Shown piece by piece: positions 8,421 to 17,244 of a stretch of 62,756 nt of DNA (position 1 is the first letter of the stretch; the number at the start of each line of letters is the position of its first letter). The stretch is from NCBI GenBank assembly GCA_005223035.1, contig NJBK01000013.1, positions 1 through 62,756 on the forward strand, given 5' to 3'. The notes beneath the pieces were generated by a model. It saw nothing but the letters and a program-made list of their open reading frames with translations, was not told the DNA's origin and searched no databases. The translations under genes and the position numbers were made by a program. The DNA is from Chloroflexi bacterium B3_Chlor. Its GTDB lineage: Bacteria; Chloroflexota; Anaerolineae; UBA7937; B3-Chlor.

Positions 8421-9872
8421 CTACATGCTCGCGAGTTCTTCTGCCAGGTACTTGCTGTGCAGCCCGTCGTACCCCATGCTGATGGCGAGCTCCTCGGGGC
8501 GGAACTGCTGACCCTGTCGCCAGAGGGAGATCAGGTATTCCCCAGCCTCACTGCTGGAGAACCACTCAGCACCGAAGCGGTTCTCCAGGAAGCGCCGCAG
8601 CTGTGCCTCGAAGATCCAGCCTCGCAGATACTGGGCGCAATAGAAGGCGTCATCCACATCGGCCAGGTAGTTCTCGGCACCTATGGCCACTCCCAGAGCA
8701 TCGCCGAGCAGGCTGACGTATCTCTGCTCAGCTTCCTCCAACTCAGTGTGCAACTCCAGTTCATAGAGTAGCTTGCTGCTATACCGGCGCAGAAGCCAAA
8801 GCCTCTGAAAGCGAGCGAGCTTGATGTATGCGCCCCCGTCTTCGACGCCGAGGATTCTCTGGAGCCAGTGATGGTTGAGCGGCAGGTAGTGGAACAGGAA
8901 GGCATACGCTTCGGTCAGGGAGTTGTCCCCAAGGCGTTTGAAGGGAAAAGGCATACCTGGATCGACGTTCGAAAAATGCTCAGCGTGGCCAGCCTCATGG
9001 AGCAGGCTGGCGTAGTCGGCTGGGCCGCCGATGGGCTTGATGACAAGCTTGACCTCCTCTGGTATCCGAATGGGGACGCAGAAGGCGCGCGGCGATTTCA
9101 ACGGTCTTGGTTCGATATCCAGTTCCAGGTTGTCCTGTTGGGTGAGATCGATGCCCATACCGGCCAGGGTAGTCGTCAGAGCGGGGATCATCGCTTCTTT
9201 GGGGAACAGCGCATCGAACGTGCGGCCGCGAAACAGATACAGTACGTCGGGGGTGCCGGCCCGTTCCGTGGGCACCTCAATGCTGTTCAAGAACCTCTCC
9301 AAGCGACGGAAGAAGACGTCTCTTGTCTCATCGAGAAGGATCCGCATCTGTTCCGTCAGTGAGACGAGGTTCAAGCCCCGGAGTTGATCGCAAAGGGCCA
9401 AGTAGTTGTCGAAACCCAAACCTCTTGCCTCGTCGTGCAGGCTTCTAAACCGTTGCTCCCTGCGGGTATTCTCGCTGGCAGTGATCTCTCGCTCCAGTTC
9501 GTCCAGTCGGTGGCGGCGAGACATGTCCGGTTCGTTCGATATCATGGGCCTCAGGTTGTGGTAGGGCACATGTTGTCCTTCCCACTCCACCGTTGCCTGT
9601 CTCATGGCGTTGCTGATATCTTCGGTCACGCCCTTGACGAGATTCTCCAGATACTCAAGAGTGACCCATTCAGCCAGATATCTCCCGCGCCTATCGTTGG
9701 TCAGGGTCAATAGTTCCCTGACCACGTCTGCTCCGAAGAGAAGGGCGTAGCGCTCGTAGATGGGAGTGATGCTCAACTGCTCCTTCAATCCGGCTTCTGC
9801 CAGGTAGTATTCTCGGTACAGTTCCTGATGAAAGGCTTCCGCCTGCTGCTCGAAGTCTTCTATCATACTCAT
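8421..9872 (-). CDS. M3-like zinc metallopeptidase
   Basis: A 483-residue helical protein. Zinc ligands are visible as HEAGH (His292, Glu293, His296) and a downstream glutamate in LTEAYAF (Glu321), the gluzincin arrangement of the M3/M2 clan. It is shorter than a typical oligoendopeptidase F (about 600) and the surrounding M3 signature is poorly kept, so I call it M3-like. No signal peptide is seen, suggesting a cytoplasmic enzyme. It follows the E1 beta gene by 75 nt in the same direction and is probably cotranscribed with the dehydrogenase genes. Confidence 0.75.
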   Translation of the reverse strand: MSMIEDFEQQAEAFHQELYREYYLAEAGLKEQLSITPIYERYALLFGADVVRELLTLTNDRRGRYLAEWVTLEYLENLVKGVTEDISNAMRQATVEWEGQHVPYHNLRPMISNEPDMSRRHRLDELEREITASENTRREQRFRSLHDEARGLGFDNYLALCDQLRGLNLVSLTEQMRILLDETRDVFFRRLERFLNSIEVPTERAGTPDVLYLFRGRTFDALFPKEAMIPALTTTLAGMGIDLTQQDNLELDIEPRPLKSPRAFCVPIRIPEEVKLVIKPIGGPADYASLLHEAGHAEHFSNVDPGMPFPFKRLGDNSLTEAYAFLFHYLPLNHHWLQRILGVEDGGAYIKLARFQRLWLLRRYSSKLLYELELHTELEEAEQRYVSLLGDALGVAIGAENYLADVDDAFYCAQYLRGWIFEAQLRRFLENRFGAEWFSSSEAGEYLISLWRQGQQFRPEELAISMGYDGLHSKYLAEELASM

Positions 9873-9947
9873 GGCACATCCCGGAGCGCCCTTAGTGCTT
9901 GTCAGATAGGAGCCTATCCACTGGCGAGGCGCTGCACCCTGGTCCGA

Positions 9948-10925
9948 TCAGACCAACAGATCCTTGACTGCAGCCACGATGTTCTCCACTTGCGGAACCC
10001 TGTGCCGCTCTAGTGTGCGGTTGTAGGGTACGGGGATGTCCAAACCGGCAAGCCTGGTGATGGGTGCCTCCAGATAATCGAAGGCTTCACTCTCCATGAT
10101 GCGACTTGCTATCTCTGCGCCGACGCCTCCTGTCTTACAGGCCTCATGGACGATGAGCACCTTGCCAGTCTTCATGACTGAGGTGACAACAGTCTCGCCG
10201 TCAAAGGGTTTCAAGGTCCGGGGGTCAACGACCTCCGCATCGATGCCCTCCTCCGCCAAGGCTTCCGCGGCTTCTAGTGCTCGGGGAACCATTATCGAGG
10301 TGGCCACGATGGTCACGTCCTTGCCGGGCCTCTTTACGTCTGCGACACCCAGAGGGATGGTATACTCCTCCTCAGGTACGGGCCCTCTCGTTTTGTACAG
10401 CAGCTTGTGCTCGACAAAAACCACCGGATTGTCATCACGAATGGATGCCAAAAGCAGTCCTTTTACATCATACGGGGTGCTGGGCATGACTACTTTCAGG
10501 CCTGGGACATGGATGAACCATGCCTCAAAGCTTTGTGAATGGTGGGCTGCTGCCCCGGTACCAGACCCAGCGGGGGTCCGCAGCACGAGAGGGACCTTCG
10601 CCTTGCCGCCAAACATGAAGCGCAACTTGGCCGCTTGATTGACCAACTGATCCATGGCGATGGTGGTGAAGTCCATGAACATTATCTCAGCTACCGGCCG
10701 CATTCCGATCAGAGCTGCCCCTGTCGCCGCACCCATGATGCCTGCCTCGGAGATGGGTGTGTCACGCACCCGTTCTTCCCCGAATTCATCTATCAAGCCA
10801 TAGGAAACCCCAAAGGCGCCACCGTAGGTTCCCACGTCTTCGCCTATGAGGAAAACTGAGTCGTCTCGAGCCATCTCTTGGCGCAACGCTTCTCGTATGG
10901 CTTCGGCGTAGGTTATCTCTCTCAT
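9948..10925 (-). CDS. 2-oxoacid dehydrogenase E1 component, beta subunit
   Basis: Beta subunit of a thiamine-diphosphate E1 of the pyruvate/acetoin/branched-chain dehydrogenase family. It has the N-terminal [42 protein letters not shown] and the C-terminal domain with [13 protein letters not shown]-type sequence and IVHEA. Length of 325 is standard. The ATG directly abuts the stop of the alpha subunit gene. No E2 or E3 gene is nearby. Confidence 0.93.
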   Translation of the reverse strand: MREITYAEAIREALRQEMARDDSVFLIGEDVGTYGGAFGVSYGLIDEFGEERVRDTPISEAGIMGAATGAALIGMRPVAEIMFMDFTTIAMDQLVNQAAKLRFMFGGKAKVPLVLRTPAGSGTGAAAHHSQSFEAWFIHVPGLKVVMPSTPYDVKGLLLASIRDDNPVVFVEHKLLYKTRGPVPEEEYTIPLGVADVKRPGKDVTIVATSIMVPRALEAAEALAEEGIDAEVVDPRTLKPFDGETVVTSVMKTGKVLIVHEACKTGGVGAEIASRIMESEAFDYLEAPITRLAGLDIPVPYNRTLERHRVPQVENIVAAVKDLLV

Positions 10926-11885
10926 TTACGCATATACCCCTTCGAGTATGGTATCCACCTCAGGCTCCGGGCTGGCGCGGGCGTATTCCAGCGCTTCACC
11001 GATAGTCCGCCTGGCCTCTTCCTCTATCTTCCTGGCCTCGTCTTCGCTGATAACCCGTTGAGTGATGAGAAGCTCGAGGAAGCGTCTGATGGGTTCCTTG
11101 TTCTTCCAGGACTCGATCTCATCCTTTGTGCGATACAGCTCCTGATCGCTTTTGGAGTGGCCTTTCCAACGGTACGTGATGCACTCCAGAAGAGTCGGGC
11201 CTTCGCCAGCCCTTGCCCTTTCCACCGCCTCGCTCGCCGCTTCATACACTTCTACCACGTCGTTCCCGTCCACGGTCACCCCCGGCATTCCGTAGCTGGC
11301 CGCTCTCTGAGCCATCTTTTCTATCTTGAATGCCCTTCTTGTCGACATGGACATTCCGTATTGGTTGTTCTCGCAAACGTAAACCACGGGCAGTGACCAA
11401 ATGGCAGCCATGTTCAAGGCTTCGTGGAATGAACCTTGGTTTGCTGCTCCGTCGCCAAAGAAGCCCATGACTATTTCGTCCCGTCCTTGCATCTTCAAGC
11501 TGAGGCCCACTCCCACCGCAAGAGGGATTCCTCCTCCGACCACGCCGTTGGCACCAAGGTTTCTACCCTCTATGTCGGCGATGTGCATGGAACCTCCCCT
11601 GCCACGGCAATAACCCGTCTCTTTGCCCATGAACTCGGCCATCATCAGTTTGATGTCTGCCCCCTTGGCTATGCAATGGCCGTGTCCGCGATGGGTGCTG
11701 AGAATGTAGTCCTCAACCCGCAAGGCAGAGATGCTGCCCACGGCTGACGCCTCCTGGCCGATAGATAGGTGCATGGTCCCGTGCACCAGCCCTCTCGCGA
11801 AGAGGTCATCCACCGTCTGCTCGAAAAACCGGATCTTGTACATCTGGCTCAGCATGTCCACACAGAGGTCTCGTTGCAGTTCCAC
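10926..11885 (-). CDS. 2-oxoacid dehydrogenase E1 component, alpha subunit
   Basis: Decarboxylating subunit that binds thiamine diphosphate through [15 protein letters not shown] (residues 144-158) and [13 protein letters not shown]. The HRGHGH segment and GRGGSMH are also conserved. The 319-residue size and the [15 protein letters not shown] stretch fit the acetoin/pyruvate dehydrogenase AcoA/PdhA group; the precise substrate is not decidable here. The GTG start at 11885 has GGGAGG about 9 nt upstream. Confidence 0.92.
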   Translation of the reverse strand: MELQRDLCVDMLSQMYKIRFFEQTVDDLFARGLVHGTMHLSIGQEASAVGSISALRVEDYILSTHRGHGHCIAKGADIKLMMAEFMGKETGYCRGRGGSMHIADIEGRNLGANGVVGGGIPLAVGVGLSLKMQGRDEIVMGFFGDGAANQGSFHEALNMAAIWSLPVVYVCENNQYGMSMSTRRAFKIEKMAQRAASYGMPGVTVDGNDVVEVYEAASEAVERARAGEGPTLLECITYRWKGHSKSDQELYRTKDEIESWKNKEPIRRFLELLITQRVISEDEARKIEEEARRTIGEALEYARASPEPEVDTILEGVYA

Positions 11886-11906
11886 GATGCTTTTCCTCCC
11901 GCTTTG

Positions 11907-11935
11907 ATTCTAGCCTGTCGGTGCCTGAAAGTCAA
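11907..11935 (-). promoter_or_regulatory. Promoter of the E1 alpha/beta operon
   Basis: Minus strand: TTGACT (11935-11930), 17 nt, TAGAAT (11912-11907). The predicted start is about 15 nt before the GTG of E1 alpha. Confidence 0.75.
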
Positions 11936-12128
11936 TGATGGTACCTTTAGCCTATTGACAGGAGCGCACAAACTATACTAAGATTTGGATATGATTAACA
12001 GGGCTTAGCATTCTTGCGGGAGTGCCTCGCGATCACTTTTCAAGGATGAGGGCGTCTCAAACAAGGTTCCGCCAAGATCCCTCGTGATCTCTAGCCCAGC
12101 TCCACGCCCGACTCTATTCCGCAGTCAG

Positions 12129-12157
12129 TTGACTTCGGGTTGAAGGGGGTATATAAT
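12129..12157 (+). promoter_or_regulatory. Promoter of the DUF4388-GTPase-Roadblock module
   Basis: TTGACT (12129-12134), 17 nt, TATAAT (12152-12157), one of the best consensus promoters in the window. It leaves a leader of about 130 nt before the ATG at 12297. The rest of the 411-nt divergent gap (11886-12296) holds no gene that I can see. Confidence 0.8.
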
Positions 12158-12296
12158 ATTGACCCGTTGGTACTGGTCGTGTGCAAACTCCACCTGCGTC
12201 AAGTGTGAGCTGAGAAGTGGTGCCTGACTGGGCCCTGCAAGTGTTGGGACAAGCATGGCATGAGTTGATCCCGAGGGCCCGTGGGAGGGGCGCAAG

Positions 12297-13112
12297 ATGG
12301 CCTTGAAAGGGAACCTAACAGATTTCAACGTCACTCAGCTGTTCAACCTGATCAATCTCGCTCGCAAGACAGGTGCCTTGACCATTGAGGGGAAGGGTAA
12401 GAAGGCGGATGTCTGTTTCAAAGAGGGGAAGCTCATATACGCGTCTATGGACGGACAGGACACCGGATTGATCGGCATGCTGGAAAAGGCCGGCAAGATC
12501 AGCCAGGAGCAATGCCGCATCATTCGAGCCCGATCCAAGACCAACGCCGACAAGGAACTCGGGCTACTGCTGATCAACGCTGGCTACGTCACCCAAGATG
12601 ATATTGTTAAGAGTGTTCGGTCCCACACTCTGGACGTGGTGTACCTTCTGTTCACCTGGACCGACGGAAGATTTCGCTTCGAGCCGAACAAGCTCCCCGC
12701 AGAGGGGGTGATCACCGTTCCGATCAATCTGGAGAACATCATTATGGAGGGCAGCCGGCGCGTCAAGGAATATGAGATGCTGCAGAATGAGCTGCCTGAC
12801 CTTGACATGGCTTTGAAGTTCACGGAGCGCCCAGACGCCAGGCTTCAAGATATCAACCTCACGGTGGAGGAGTGGAGGGTGATCTCTTTCATCAATCCGC
12901 GCAACGCCATCAGACAGATAGCCAAGGCCAACTCGATGAGCGACTTCAAGATACGCAGGATCGTATACGGGTTACTCTCAGCGGGCCTTGTCGACTTAGT
13001 GATGCCTGGGGGGCCACAGAGAATTACCGCTGAGTCCGAGGCGGTGAGTGCGCCACCTCCAGTAAAGCGCAGCTTGATTGTTCGACTCATCGATAGGGTT
13101 AAGAGGATGTAG
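12297..13112 (+). CDS. DUF4388 (PATAN-like) domain protein
   Basis: A 271-residue cytoplasmic protein beginning with the DUF4388 signature GNLTDFNVTQLFNLINLARKTGAL, then KADVCFKEGKLIYAS. The central part (EKAGKISQEQ, LLINAGYVTQDDI) continues the same family, and a winged-helix-like segment follows (INPRNAIRQIAKANSMSDFKIRRIVYGLLSAGLVD). DUF4388 proteins usually act as docking or regulatory modules in bacterial signalling; no enzyme motif is visible. GGGAGGGG precedes the ATG. It is the first gene of the four-gene set running to 15013. Confidence 0.85.
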   Translation: MALKGNLTDFNVTQLFNLINLARKTGALTIEGKGKKADVCFKEGKLIYASMDGQDTGLIGMLEKAGKISQEQCRIIRARSKTNADKELGLLLINAGYVTQDDIVKSVRSHTLDVVYLLFTWTDGRFRFEPNKLPAEGVITVPINLENIIMEGSRRVKEYEMLQNELPDLDMALKFTERPDARLQDINLTVEEWRVISFINPRNAIRQIAKANSMSDFKIRRIVYGLLSAGLVDLVMPGGPQRITAESEAVSAPPPVKRSLIVRLIDRVKRM

Positions 13113-13169
13113 ATTGACTTCTCGTCGTTTTGAGACGGTATCGCATCTTGTAAGGGGCAGGGTGTCCAC

Positions 13170-13703
13170 ATGGAGACGGTGAAAGTGGTCGTCTGTGGCC
13201 CTTTCAACTCTGGAAAGACCGAGTTCATCAGCAGTATTAGTGAGATAGAAGTCGTTTCTACTGAGCGCAGGATCACAGACGGATCACGAGCAGTGAAGGA
13301 TCAGACCACAGTGGCGATGGACTTTGGACGCATTACTGTGGATGAGGAGTTGGTACTCCATCTCTTCGGCACCCCTGGTCAGAAGCGGTTCGACTTCATG
13401 TGGGACATACTCTCTGAAGGTATGCTGGGGTTTGTAGTGCTGGTCGATAGTGCACGGCCAGAGACCTTCCGAGAGGCAAAGATGATACTGGATCGCTTCG
13501 GTAGGTATTCTCCGATGCCCTACGTGATAGCGGCCAACAAGCAGGATGAAGAAGACGCTTGGCCGCCAGACGATCTGCGCATTGCCCTGAAAGCGCCCTC
13601 GGACACAAAGGTTCTGTCTTGTGTGGCGACTGACCGAGAAAGTGTCAAGAATGTCCTCTTGGAACTACTGTACTCGATCTTGGATTCCATGCACGAAGAG
13701 TAG
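13170..13703 (+). CDS. Ras-like/MglA-type small GTPase
   Basis: A 177-residue single-domain GTPase. The P-loop is GPFNSGKT (residues 10-17), the G3 element is GTPGQ (67-71) where Ras proteins have DxxGQ, and G4 is NKQD (123-126). The family is known from operons with Roadblock/LC7 proteins, which act as activating or dimeric partner proteins for MglA. Position between DUF4388 and Roadblock genes supports that. GGGGCAGG-type purines precede the ATG. The missing G3 aspartate is usual for this bacterial subgroup. Confidence 0.87.
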   Translation: METVKVVVCGPFNSGKTEFISSISEIEVVSTERRITDGSRAVKDQTTVAMDFGRITVDEELVLHLFGTPGQKRFDFMWDILSEGMLGFVVLVDSARPETFREAKMILDRFGRYSPMPYVIAANKQDEEDAWPPDDLRIALKAPSDTKVLSCVATDRESVKNVLLELLYSILDSMHEE

Positions 13704-13825
13704 GGCTCAAGACTGGCCCACATTGTGGGGGCCTGCAGCCTGCGGAGGGGATTCGGACACGACAGCGGGTGGCCAGACCGGCCGCCGAACTTCTGACTGG
13801 AGGGCCTGCTTAAGGAGGAAGACTG

Positions 13826-14197
13826 ATGGCAAAACCGAGGACGGTACAGATGGTGGAGCGCTTGAGGGATCTGCAGGTGAGCACTCCTGATATCGAGGCC
13901 TCGGCAGTGGTCAGCCTGGACGGCTTGATCATGGCTTCCTCCCTTCCCGCGGGAGTGGAAGAGGACCGGGTTTCAGCCATGTCAGCTGCTATGCTTTCTC
14001 TCGGGGAGCGTATAGCAGGGGAGTTGGGACGCGGCCTCTTGGAACAGGTCTACATCAGAGGAGAGAACGGGTACGTTCTCCTAAGGGCGGTAGGTGAGGA
14101 GGCAGTCCTCACGGTACTCGCTCGCAGCACAGCAAGGCTGGGCTTGCTGCTGCTCGACATGAAGCGTGCGGCAGAAGATTTGGCCAAGATCGTGTGA
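13826..14197 (+). CDS. Roadblock/LC7 domain protein
   Basis: A 123-residue protein consisting of one Roadblock/LC7 fold: helix (VERLRDLQ), strands with AVVSLDGLIMAS, the central helix (ERIAGELGRGLLEQVYI) and GYVLLRAVGEEAVLTVLA, then a C-terminal helix. MglB-like proteins of this family are GTPase-activating partners of MglA. AAGGAGG lies about 8 nt upstream of the ATG. It is the likely partner of the GTPase encoded immediately upstream. Confidence 0.88.
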   Translation: MAKPRTVQMVERLRDLQVSTPDIEASAVVSLDGLIMASSLPAGVEEDRVSAMSAAMLSLGERIAGELGRGLLEQVYIRGENGYVLLRAVGEEAVLTVLARSTARLGLLLLDMKRAAEDLAKIV

Positions 14198-14314
14198 CAA
14201 GCATTTGATTTCTTGGGGTTTGTCGGTCCGGCGCACGAGCTTGTCTTGCCCTCATGCGCAATCTAGGGGGCGGCCACGCTTCGTTTGCAGTATTGGTAGT
14301 GGAGGTGTCGTCTG

Positions 14315-15013
14315 TTGGTGGGCTCTGAAACGGAGCGAAGGTATTATTCCAACAGGATGGCGCGCATCTATCTAGTGGCGATCGAGGATGTTATCGGCAG
14401 CAACGGGGTGGCTGCGGTTCTCCGTCTGGCCAAACTGGGACACCTGATTGGCAACTATCCACCAGACAGCCTTGACCGTGAGTTCAGTTTTGAAGACTTC
14501 GCAGCTATCAACCAGGCCGTACAGGAGGTTTATGGACCTCAAGGGGCCAAGGGGTTATGCCAGCATGCAGGCAGGGCCACTCTAAAGTATACCGTTACGG
14601 ATGGAGGACTGATGGCAGATCTGCCGGACGCCGCGTTCAAGCTGTTGCCTCCGGGAGCGAAGGTCAAGGTTGGATTGACTACTCTAGCCAAGAGCGTTGC
14701 CGACTTCAGCGACCAGGAAGCCTACGTCGTGGAGAACGAAGAGCACCTCGTCTTTGTGGTTGAGCAATGTCCCGAATGTTGGGGAAGGAGCTCGGATGGG
14801 CCCATCTGTCACGGAACCGCCGGCATGTTGCAGGAGGCGCTGCACTGGCTGAGTGACAGCCAAGAGTTTACCGCGGTTGAGACCGAGTGTGTCGCGAGGG
14901 GCGATGACGTGTGCACCTTCACAATCTCGAGGAAGGCTGCGGAGGAGGGGCCAGAGGGGCACAGCGCCACAGGGTCGGCGGAGGATGCTGCATTGGACGA
15001 CGGAAGCACATAG
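14315..15013 (+). CDS. V4R-domain (4-vinyl reductase-like) protein
   Basis: A 232-residue protein. The C-terminal half matches the V4R small-molecule-binding domain, with cysteines at 152, 155, 165, 192 and 200 (CPECWGR, GPICHG, ETECVARGDDVCTFTI). The N-terminal half (RMARIYLVAIEDVIGSNGVAAVLRLA) is the helical part often fused to it. The start is TTG 14315 or GTG 14318; GGAGGT ends 8 nt before the TTG. It could be the ligand-sensing input of the GTPase/Roadblock module. The last 25 residues are acidic and probably disordered. Confidence 0.82.
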   Translation: MVGSETERRYYSNRMARIYLVAIEDVIGSNGVAAVLRLAKLGHLIGNYPPDSLDREFSFEDFAAINQAVQEVYGPQGAKGLCQHAGRATLKYTVTDGGLMADLPDAAFKLLPPGAKVKVGLTTLAKSVADFSDQEAYVVENEEHLVFVVEQCPECWGRSSDGPICHGTAGMLQEALHWLSDSQEFTAVETECVARGDDVCTFTISRKAAEEGPEGHSATGSAEDAALDDGST

Positions 15014-15148
15014 CTAGAGCTGCGCCTTCGAGTTCAGTGCACTCTTTTGCGATCACAATAGCCTTTGCGCAGCTCAGCACCGGACCATGGTTGTTCCCGT
15101 CCGCCACCCGGCAGACCGATAGAAGAAAGACCGTGACGGGCTTCCAGT

Positions 15149-15177
15149 TTTACAAATGAGGTGACTTATCGTATAAT
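15149..15177 (+). promoter_or_regulatory. Promoter of the thiamine operon
   Basis: TTTACA (15149-15154), 17 nt, TATAAT (15172-15177), ending 20 nt before the riboswitch aptamer. Confidence 0.8.
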
Positions 15178-15196
15178 GTGAGGGAGAACTGAATAC

Positions 15197-15300
15197 GAGC
15201 ATCCAGGGGAGCCTGGTGAGCCAGGCTGAGAGGAGGGCCCGCAAATGCCCTCGACCCCACGAACCTGACCCGGGTAATGCCAGCGTAGGGACGGTTGCTT
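15197..15300 (+). promoter_or_regulatory. TPP riboswitch (THI element)
   Basis: The aptamer shows the conserved blocks AGGGGAGCC, AGGCTGAGAGGAGGGC, GAACCTGACCCGGGTAATGCC and AGCGTAGGGA in the right order. The outer stem can form from GAGCATCC (15197-15204) and GGTTGCTT near 15293-15300. TPP binding would be expected to favour the terminator just downstream and shut off thiN and the transporter genes. Confidence 0.95.
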
Positions 15301-15315
15301 GCTTGTGGACGCGAG

Positions 15316-15346
15316 CCGCTGCTCTGCGAGGGCAGCGGTTTCTTAT
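15316..15346 (+). terminator. Riboswitch-controlled terminator
   Basis: CCGCTGC (15316-15322) pairs perfectly with GCAGCGG (15332-15338), followed by TTTCTT. Its position between the TPP aptamer and thiN identifies it as the expression platform for transcription attenuation. Confidence 0.88.
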
Positions 15347-15356
15347 TGGAGGAACA

Positions 15357-16043
15357 ATGCGTGCTGTGATTGTGGCTAACGGGCCAACGGTGAAGCCACC
15401 CGTCCCCAGTCTCATGGTCGGGGATGATGATCTGGTGGTTGGTGTTAACGGCGGTGCGAGGAACGCCCTGGAACTGGGGCTGAAGCCCCAGGTTGTGATC
15501 GGCGATATGGACTCCATGGAGACAGAATTGCGGGAGCGCCTGGAGGAAGAAGGCTGTCGTTTTGTCGAGCACCCCTCTCGTAAGGACGAGACGGACAGTG
15601 AGCTGGCTGTTCGGTATGTCCTGTCCCAAGGAGCAACCGAGCTGATTCTGTTGGCGGCATTGGGTGGGCGCATAGACCACACTCTGGCGAATGTCATGCT
15701 TCTGGCCATTCCGGAACTAGGGCCAGTGAGCGCCAGGCTGATCGATGGGAACCAAGAGGTTCTCCTGATACGGGATAAGGTCCTGCTTGAGGGTCACCCC
15801 GGCGACAAGGTGTCTCTCTTGCCCTTGTCTGGGGACGCCGCCGGCATCGAGACCGAAGGGCTGGAGTATCCTCTCCGCCACGGCACTCTGAAGTTCGGTG
15901 CAGCCCGAGGAGTCAGCAACGTACTTACAGCGCCGCAGGCCTCGGTGCAGGTGGAACGCGGCCTCCTGTTATTGGTACATCATCATCGAAACCCATCGTC
16001 AATCGATAGTGGGATAGATGCTCATGGAGGGAGCAATGAGTGA
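15357..16043 (+). CDS. thiN: Thiamine pyrophosphokinase
   Basis: Transfers pyrophosphate from ATP to thiamine to make TPP. The 228-residue product has GVNGGARNALELGLKPQVVIGDMDS, the acidic DETDSE metal/ATP site, and LGGRIDHTLAN, all hallmark motifs of the family. The ATG at 15357 is 5 nt after GGAGG; a longer open frame would start inside the riboswitch and is rejected. It is the first gene under TPP control. Together with the transporter it implies salvage of thiamine or its precursors. Confidence 0.94.
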   Translation: MRAVIVANGPTVKPPVPSLMVGDDDLVVGVNGGARNALELGLKPQVVIGDMDSMETELRERLEEEGCRFVEHPSRKDETDSELAVRYVLSQGATELILLAALGGRIDHTLANVMLLAIPELGPVSARLIDGNQEVLLIRDKVLLEGHPGDKVSLLPLSGDAAGIETEGLEYPLRHGTLKFGAARGVSNVLTAPQASVQVERGLLLLVHHHRNPSSIDSGIDAHGGSNE

Positions 16044-16323
16044 CATAACCGTAAGCTTCGAGGTAATTCCCCTATGTGACGATCCCTATCAGGTGGTGGA
16101 TAAGGCTATTGAGGTGGTGGAGCGATCAGGGGTCAAGTACGAGGTCGGGCCCCACGAAACCACGATGGAAGGCGAACTGGATCGGCTGTTGGAGATTGTT
16201 AAAGAAGGACACCGAGCCTGCTTTGAGGCGGGTGCTCAGCGGGTGATCACCTTCGTCAAGATCGTGGACGCCGTAGGGGGCACAACCATCGCCGAGAAGG
16301 TGGCCAAGTATCGAGAATCATGA
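16036..16323 (+). CDS. Thiamine-binding small protein (MTH1187/Thiamine_BP family)
   Basis: A 95-residue protein of the MTH1187 / YkoF-like fold: SFEVIPLCDD, a central helix, YEVGPHETTMEGELDRLLEIVKEGH and RVITFVKI. Members of this family (PF01910) bind thiamine or HMP-like compounds. It overlaps the thiN stop by 8 nt and starts at ATG 16036 with GGAGGGAG upstream. Its location between thiN and the transporter permease supports a role in holding thiamine or its precursor in the cytoplasm. Confidence 0.85.
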   Translation: MSDITVSFEVIPLCDDPYQVVDKAIEVVERSGVKYEVGPHETTMEGELDRLLEIVKEGHRACFEAGAQRVITFVKIVDAVGGTTIAEKVAKYRES

Positions 16324-17186
16324 AGGTTGAAGAGAATCAAGCAGCATCCGCACAGACCACTGATTCGTCTTCCGTCGCCAACCTGAGGGTTCCCCTGGGA
16401 ACGCGCCCTCTTCGCCTACTGCAGCGGTATGCCCCACCCCTGGTACTCATGCTCTCGCTGTTCATCGCTTGGCAAGTCGGAACCTGGTTGACGCAGGTTC
16501 CCAAGTGGTTGTTGCCTTCCCCATGGCAGATCATTGTGGCCGGCGTCGAGGCATCGGATCTACTGGGTCCCCACACCTGGCAGACCCTGAAGGAAACGTG
16601 GTTGGGGCTGGGGCTGTCCCTGGTGGTTGGTCTGGCCCTTGCGTTGGTGATGGACTTCTCGGCCCTTCTGCGGCGCACGCTTTATCCGTTGCTGGTGGCT
16701 TCCCAAACGGTGCCCATTCTCGCTCTCGCCCCTCTTCTGATCATCTGGTTTGGCTATGGCATACTACCCAAGGTCATTGTGGTGGCCCTGGTTTGTTTCT
16801 TTCCCATCGTTGTCAGCACGGCTGATGGCCTGCGAGTGGCGGACCCTGATCTGGTAGCTCTGCTCAGGGCCATGGGGGCCAACCGGCGCCAGATCTTCTT
16901 CAAAGTCCGACTGCCGGGCGCTGTGCCCTCTTTCTTCTCTGGTCTGAAGATCGCCATCACTTATAGCGTTGTGGGCGCCGTCATCGGTGAGTGGGTGGGT
17001 GCCAGCCGGGGGTTGGGCATCTTCATGATCCGCTCTTCCAAGAACTTCCTCACGGACCGCGTCTTCGCCGCCATTGCGGTCACTTCCATATTGAGCATCA
17101 TCATGTTCGTTGCCGTCGTGATCTTGGAACGTTGCTTGCTTCCCTGGTACTACGCTCATCGGGAAGACGTCTGGGAAGAGGTCTGA
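16320..17186 (+). CDS. ABC transporter permease, ThiX-like
   Basis: A 288-residue inner-membrane permease of the SsuC/TauC/ThiX group. There are about six hydrophobic segments, beginning near residues 38-55, and the cytoplasmic EAA loop is visible as LLRAMGANRRQIFFKVRLPGAVP. A short polar N-terminal tail precedes the first helix. The ATG overlaps the previous stop (ATGA), indicating coupling. With the lipoprotein and ATPase genes that follow it forms a ThiXYZ-type importer for a thiamine pyrimidine precursor (HMP-type compound); the substrate is inferred from the TPP riboswitch. Confidence 0.85.
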   Translation: MKVEENQAASAQTTDSSSVANLRVPLGTRPLRLLQRYAPPLVLMLSLFIAWQVGTWLTQVPKWLLPSPWQIIVAGVEASDLLGPHTWQTLKETWLGLGLSLVVGLALALVMDFSALLRRTLYPLLVASQTVPILALAPLLIIWFGYGILPKVIVVALVCFFPIVVSTADGLRVADPDLVALLRAMGANRRQIFFKVRLPGAVPSFFSGLKIAITYSVVGAVIGEWVGASRGLGIFMIRSSKNFLTDRVFAAIAVTSILSIIMFVAVVILERCLLPWYYAHREDVWEEV

Positions 17187-17244
17187 ATCCCCGGCGGTAC
17201 GCTGACGGATTCTCAAGGACGTTGTCAAAGAAGGGAGGAATACG

